64,000 nucleotides of DNA from Magallana angulata (Eukaryota > Mollusca > Bivalvia > Ostreida > Ostreidae). The position numbers and the translations under genes were made by a program. Shown one piece after another: positions 58,732-64,000 of the stretch. Under the pieces are notes generated by a model. The model did no database searches and was not told the DNA's origin. It worked only from the letters and a program-made list of their open reading frames with translations. Numbering within the stretch: position 1 is the stretch's first letter; every line of letters starts with the position of its first letter. Location: positions 47,366,290 to 47,430,289 of the forward strand of contig NC_069115.1 in NCBI RefSeq assembly GCF_025612915.1, written 5' to 3'.

Positions 58732-59974
58732 ATGAACATTCTTATTTCTATTTTATGTTTCTTTTATCTGTGCGTTGATTGTTCTGCAGTACCTTCAATA
58801 CCGAATGCAATTGATGTCGATGCTGTTCAAAAGCTGACCGAAAAATTAAATTCGCTGGAACAAAGGTTGACAAGAGAACATCCTTACTTACATGATGTGA
58901 GTGTACCATTATCAAATGAAAACAGTATTAAAGCAAATGAGAGATGGGTTCGCAATGTGGAAAATCGAATTGAGACATTGGAAAATACAATCTTACAGAA
59001 AAATTGTGATAAAAAGTTTCAATTTTTAGAAGAAACTGTAAAGGAACTCTCAAAGCAACAAGCGTTATATAACGAACGCACTGAGAAGCTTGAAGCAATT
59101 GTTCGTGACCAAGAAAAAACTATTTCCAAATTAAGAGAGGAAAAGATACAAATTAAGAAACCTGGCTCTGTCATTCGAGATTTCCTTGTTTCACCAGAAT
59201 ATGAAAACGATGAATATGACGCCTATAACCACTCAGGCAAACCACAACGTATAAGAAGCACTGCTGCATCTTCTGATCTACGAGATATTGATTCTATCAA
59301 CAGTAATTCCTTTCAAAATGTTACTTATAAACATAAAACATCTCGATTGTAATACGTTTTGTTTCAACTTATCTGTCCCTAAATTGAACTGTTTTACTAT
59401 GTTAGATATTTGTACCTGAAAACATAATTTGAGTTAAATGTAAAAAAAATTACAGAGTAAATGCCAGTTTATTTCAGATATGGGGGGTAGCAGAAAATGA
59501 AAATACATTTTGCTATTTTTATATTTAGAGAGATTGCTTTCCCCCACTACCCAACAACCAGTGACTACACCAACAATCATAGCTTTTTATGCCTATATGA
59601 CCAGAAGAACGCCCTCTATTACAATACAACATCCTTTGGTTTTCGATGTCGTAAAAACTAATGATGGAAACGGTTATCACGCAACAACAGGGGTGTTCAG
59701 TGCTCCAGAGACTGGTGTTTATGTCTTTACCTGGACAATGAGAGAGAATGGCAATTGTTATCACTCTACTCAGTTGATGGTTAATTCCGATGAAGTGGGA
59801 ATAATTCACGTGCACACAGGTGAAGGTGCTGACATGCCAGGAACAGGAGTCGTGGTCACGCATGTCAATGCAAGAGATGACGTATATGTTAGAACACATG
59901 CAGCATGGAATCATTGTTATATTGAAAGCAATGATGGAGGAAGATCGTCCTTTGCAGGCTGGAAACTGTCTTGA
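58732..59974 (+). CDS. Secreted C1q-domain protein, copy H (intact)
   Basis: There are two exons, 58732-59302 and 59529-59974, joined in phase 1 (GTAATT..TTTAG), giving 338 residues. An in-frame ATG at 58708 is ignored: the leader starts at 58732, as in D and G. The signal peptide is MNILISILCFFYLCVDCSA. The stalk coiled coil includes ENRIETLENTILQKNC and LEAIVRDQEKTISKLREE. The linker holds QRIRSTAASSD, and the junction encodes NKRLLSP. The C1q head is complete (TIIAFYAYMTRRTPS, FDVVKTNDGNGYH, VYVFTWTMRENGNC, YVRTHAAWNHC, GRSSFAGWKLS). Leader and stalk are nearly those of copy G, while the head differs from G in several surface-like segments (ATTGVFSAPETG, HVHTGEGADMPG). No canonical AATAAA lies close to the stop. 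Confidence 0.93.
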
Positions 59975-61054
59975 ATAATTTTTAGTAGATACATGTTACA
60001 TTCTAAATGAGAATAATGTCCTCTCTGAATTAATTCTAACCATTTTTACACTCCATATAAATCTATTTCAAAAATCTATTTTGAATGTTTCCAATGAAAG
60101 TTGTTGGCACAAATGCACTTACAGGAGCTGCCTAGTATTTACAAAATGACTTTTGAGCAGTTAAGAACATGCAAATTAGCAGCATTGTTTGGACAGTTTT
60201 ATAAAATCTTAATACAGAGTAAACTTTGGCGTTAACTTTCTCTAACAGCAGGGTTGCTTAATTTTTTCAATTGAACTTATAGTGTTGTTACTATATCCAA
60301 GGCCTTGCATATCATTACATTATCTTCCAAATATAGTTCACTCACCAACTGAATGCAAACTTGCAATATCACGTTTGTGCGTAAATACACCTTTAGACTA
60401 GTGGGCACAGTTTCTTACAGTCTTCGGTAACATAATAATTATGCAACTGAAAGGAGTACAACAATTAGAAAAACAACATCGGACAAGTGTTTTGGCTAAT
60501 ACAGGGAAAACAGCGGTATCTATCTATCTACAATGTTGTTGTTTTTTGGGTTTTTTTTTTCGTTTTTTTTTTTTTTTTTTTTTACAAACTATTAATACCA
60601 AATAATAGATTGGTCTAAATGTCAATTATTTAACAAAACAGAATGGACACAATCTTTGATTCTCAAGACAAACCCGTCTTATTTAATATTGAAATTCAGG
60701 AGATATATAGTTAACTTCTTTGTCGAATTATACATTAAAGCATTATAGAATACAAGTCAATTTAAACTGCAGCTCCCTGTAGCCAAGCAATTTTTTTTTT
60801 ACTGAAAATCAAAAATCATGACGAAAATACCAAAAGTTCTTTTTTTTCAATCTCGGCTTACAATTAATAAGAAAGATGACAAAATTCGAATACAATGTAA
60901 ACATACAACTCGTACAAGTGATGCAAGCGTAAAAAGCTATTTCAAATACTTAAAGATGAATTTGTAAAACCCATACAAGAGATAATAAATCGCATTGTCC
61001 AAAACAAATACAGGGTTTCATATCAATAGTCTCTTATTACAAAGAAAAGATACA
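59975..61054. other. Intergenic between C1q copy H and the TSP1 remnant
   Basis: No gene. A long T-run lies at about 60551-60583. Confidence 0.4.
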
Positions 61055-62732
61055 TACAAGGCTTGTGGATGGCGAAAGCGTTGTAAAATGGGGACAATGT
61101 AATTAAGTGGAGAATGTGTCATAAGCGTTGCCGTGGTAAGCATGTATTATACATATACTATCCTTACTGTGAAACTTCTCCATCTTTGCAAACCAATAGT
61201 TGGCTTGTGAAGATGTGTATTTTTTATATTATCTATATGTACTTTGAACAGGCATTGCAGTGCATTAAGGTTAAAATATTAAACTATTTCTTATGCCTTT
61301 ACAGGAAATGGAGGTTGGACTGGTTGGAGTCGCTGGGGTACTTGGGGAGGCTGTCATGGATCATCGTGTGTTGGGCAGCATAAGAGATTAAGGAAAAGGT
61401 CATGTACACACCCAAGGCAAAGAAATGGTGGACGTCATTGCCGTGGTTGTAGTTTCGAACGGATGTCTCGGTCATGCAAGCATGTTCATTCCAAAGGTAA
61501 AAATTATACAAGATGTAAAAGTCAAAATGGCACGTATGTCCAAAAAATATTAATCTTATTAGAATTAACTTGAAATAAAAAACAACAGCAAAGTTCTATC
61601 TACAGCTAAGAAACTTTAAAGATGTTAGACCGCTGTATGTATAGATTAGACGATGAAATTATAATAATATTTATAATAATTGATTTTTGAACACTACAGT
61701 TTACGGCAGCTGGGGTTCTTGGGGACAATGGAGAGCACATGGCGCATGCTCAAACACATGTGGCAAGTGGCGACGACTCTTCATCAGGCAAAGAACTTGT
61801 ACTCGCCCGGCGCTTAGGTGTGGTGGAAGAAGGTGTTCTGGTCCAACAACACAAAAACAAATACAAGTCATGTTTCCTTAAAAAGTGTGTAGGTAAGTTA
61901 AATTAATAGTTTGTTGCATTATTTTGAGATAATATAACGTATAGCGCACAATTACAAGTAATCTATTGATGTATTTGTTGCATAACTTTACTATGTTCAT
62001 TGAACTATTTTACCTTGCATATAAAAAATACATATCATGTGGATGGTGGGTGGGGGGCGTGGCAAACCTGGGGAGACTATAAGACCTGCACCAAGACGTG
62101 TGGAACCGGAACAAAGGTCAGACACCGAGTCCGGTACTGTGACAATCCATCACCGTCCAACGGAGGGGCCAAATGTCAGGGCAAAGACCGAGAGAGGGAC
62201 GACGGCGTTTGTAACGTTCATGGATGTCCCAGTACGATTTTTATTTTGCATATTGGATAAATGTAAAATTTCTGAATCACTATTTGGTCATCGAATTAAA
62301 GTAACGGGTTATATATCTTAAGGGGATGGTAAGTGGAGTGCATGGGGTCAATTGGGTCACTTCCGGCACTGCTCAGAGACGTGCAGACACGGGGTGAGGT
62401 ATCGATACCGCTACAGAGAGTGTAACGACCCGGAACCGGAAAACGGCGGGAAAAAATGTCAAGGTTCACTCAAAGACGAAGAGTTCAAAAGATGTTTTCT
62501 ACAAAAGTGTCCAAGTAAGAAAATTTTAAATCGTAAAAATAATTTGAATTATACAAATATGCAGAGGTAACTTAAAACTGATATAATATAAACCTTTTTA
62601 ATTGAAGAAATGCGAATGAAACTGATATCGAAAACGGATAAGATAATGTCAGATGTGAACTCAACAAAGACCGAGAGATCTCCGGTCAATACCGGTGACT
62701 CAGTAAACCTTAAAAATCAAACCAGCATATAA
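61055..62732 (+). pseudogene. Second TSP1 locus (TSP-2), decayed paralogue of 37746-40913
   Basis: Exons correspond one for one to the TSP-1 locus. A worn cysteine-rich piece at 61055-61134 (ACGWRKRCK, then WRMCHKRCR out of frame) has lost its intron and part of an exon. TSP1 exon 61305-61496 is intact (GWSRWGTWGGC..SCVGQ). 61700-61892 has an extra base in an A-run near 61857 that shifts the frame. 62042-62231 is open (DGGWGAWQTWGDYKTCTK) but has no AG acceptor in front. 62323-62514 is open, with a conserved Trp changed to Leu (WGQLGHF) and CG changed to CR. The tail exon is 62608-62732. AATAAA is at 62807-62812. Several independent lesions make it a pseudogene; single exons are still well kept, so decay is recent. 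Confidence 0.75.
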
Positions 62733-62806
62733 ATTAAGATGATGGAAAACATCTGTATGAGACTCATGGCAAAGAACGACGAATGAGTTTTATTGTAATT
62801 TTATTC

Positions 62807-62812
62807 AATAAA
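62807..62812 (+). promoter_or_regulatory. Polyadenylation signal of the TSP-2 locus
   Basis: AATAAA in the context TTCAATAAAGTG, equivalent to 40983-40988 of the TSP-1 locus. Confidence 0.5.
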
Positions 62813-63290
62813 GTGATACGTACGAATATTGATTTCTTAAAATCAGTGTTCAGAATTGGAGTGAGAAAAGGACATTGTTTTTGGTCTATCCGTCTATCGG
62901 CAACTTTCACCATTGCCATTTCTCGACAGCTAGACAAGATAACATATCTTCCTAATTTAAGTTGGCCGAATGATCTAGGTTATTGAAAGGTAAATGTTTT
63001 TGATTACGAGAAAAGTGCAAATTGGTCTATATCATAGCCTAGGAATCAATGTTTAACCAGCACATCTTATTAAGGAGTGTTTATGAATTAAGAAAACTTG
63101 CATTCCAAAATTAAGTCTATTTTGCTGAAATCTTGTACGTTGACAAAAACACAAAATAAAAACCAGAGATCTTGCCACTCTTAAAAATAATTAAAGGTCT
63201 AAGTGCCTTAACAGCCTCTTCAGTACATTTCATATACCAAGATCTAAAGAATAGCTATTTATTTGCTATATAAAATAAACTGAACAAGAA
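62813..63290. other. 3' flank of the TSP-2 locus
   Basis: No gene or clear repeat is seen. Confidence 0.35.
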
Positions 63291-64000
63291 AATTATGATG
63301 CTTAAACACAAGATGAATAGGTTGATCGAATATCAAAAAAAAAAAGTCTATAAAAATAAAAATGAAATGGTGCCCCACTTGTTTAAATAACATGACTTGA
63401 TTACCTTGCTTATAAAGATTTTGCATTTAGTTTGGCAAAACGTTTTGCAAAATTAGCTCAGTATACACGTAAAAGCAGCATGTACATGTATGTTGGGTAA
63501 AAAAGGTGATGTCTAATGGTTGAATTCCTACTGAAACATCCCCTTAGAATATCTGTACCTAAAACTATGTGTTTCATAATTTTGATAGAAACTTTTTTGC
63601 GCAACCTCACCATGCACACGGATTGCCTTCTGGATTCCCTTTAATTTAGACGAATTTGAACTAACAAGAACACCTGACTATAGGGTCATAATTTTTACAA
63701 TTTTGGTACATGGTAGATGCTTCCTTGCTCATCATGACCATACAATTTGTCTGCTAGATGTTAAATATTTAAAGAAATATCCTTTTTCTCTATTTTGAAA
63801 CAGTATGCATGGGAGTGAAAAAAAATACAAAACAGTTTACTTTAAAATTTTAGAATAGCGGCACTGTATATGCAACTTCATCATTTATTTCTAAAAGTAG
63901 GGAAAAAATATGATGTCCAAAAGTTGAAATTCCACTGGAACAACCACCCCTCCCCCTCCAAATCTTAGTCACGTCTTTATCAATTTTGCAAGAAATATTT
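63291..64000. repeat. Diverged interspersed repeat block, copy 2
   Basis: It aligns with the first part of 49441-50960 in the same orientation and runs off the window end. Confidence 0.55.

Noticed and set aside
59525-59914. 129-codon open stretch on the minus strand
   Set aside because: Antisense to the C1q exon of copy H; similar antisense frames occur behind other C1q exons because of shared codon pattern.

Overview
The window looks like nuclear DNA from a bivalve mollusc, most likely an oyster or close relative. It is AT-rich, with short genes split by introns with GT..AG ends. It is dominated by a family of secreted C1q-domain genes (strongly expanded in bivalves), with thrombospondin type 1 (TSP1) genes and a STAND-type NTPase/ankyrin gene. 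Between the genes lie interspersed repeats of a kind common in molluscs. The organism call is inference from gene families and repeat style; no species-specific marker was available.

Layout. 1-2929: repeats and an (AT)n tract. 2930-5574: one large terminal exon coding a P-loop NTPase (novel-STAND type) fused to about nine ankyrin repeats. 5883-6714: a non-autonomous Mutator-like element with 78-bp inverted repeats and a perfect 9-bp target duplication. 9283-19988: three related C1q copies (A, B, C), all damaged in different ways. 23267-33085: a roughly 2.7-kb duplicated segment carrying C1q copy D (intact) and E (5' end deleted); between them lie a palindromic repeat patch and exons of an unrecognised gene. 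33590-36073: two internally tandem interspersed repeats. 37746-40913: a TSP1-repeat gene. 44033-45356 (minus): intact C1q copy F. 45360-53113: the upstream regions of F and G, arranged head to head as a large, interrupted inverted repeat. 53114-54431: damaged C1q copy G. 55083-56810: a 437-bp tandem array. 58732-59974: intact C1q copy H. 61055-62732: a second, decayed TSP1 locus. 62813-64000: more repeats.

How the genes fit together. Every C1q copy has the same two-exon plan. Exon 1 encodes a signal peptide and a coiled-coil stalk, and a phase-1 intron separates it from exon 2, which encodes the whole C1q head. D, F and H read open throughout (347, 348 and 338 residues). They and G share an upstream module with an AGATAA-type GATA site exactly 62 bp before the start codon. 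The tree suggested by exon 1 disagrees with that suggested by exon 2: G's stalk resembles H's, but G's head resembles F's. D and E are nearly identical upstream and in the stalk yet differ at about 20 of 140 head residues. The locus therefore looks like a secreted recognition-protein cluster under birth and death, with heads and stalks exchanged by recombination at the intron. Secreted TSP1 proteins and an intracellular NTPase/ankyrin protein lie nearby; an immune role for the cluster is inferred from known families.
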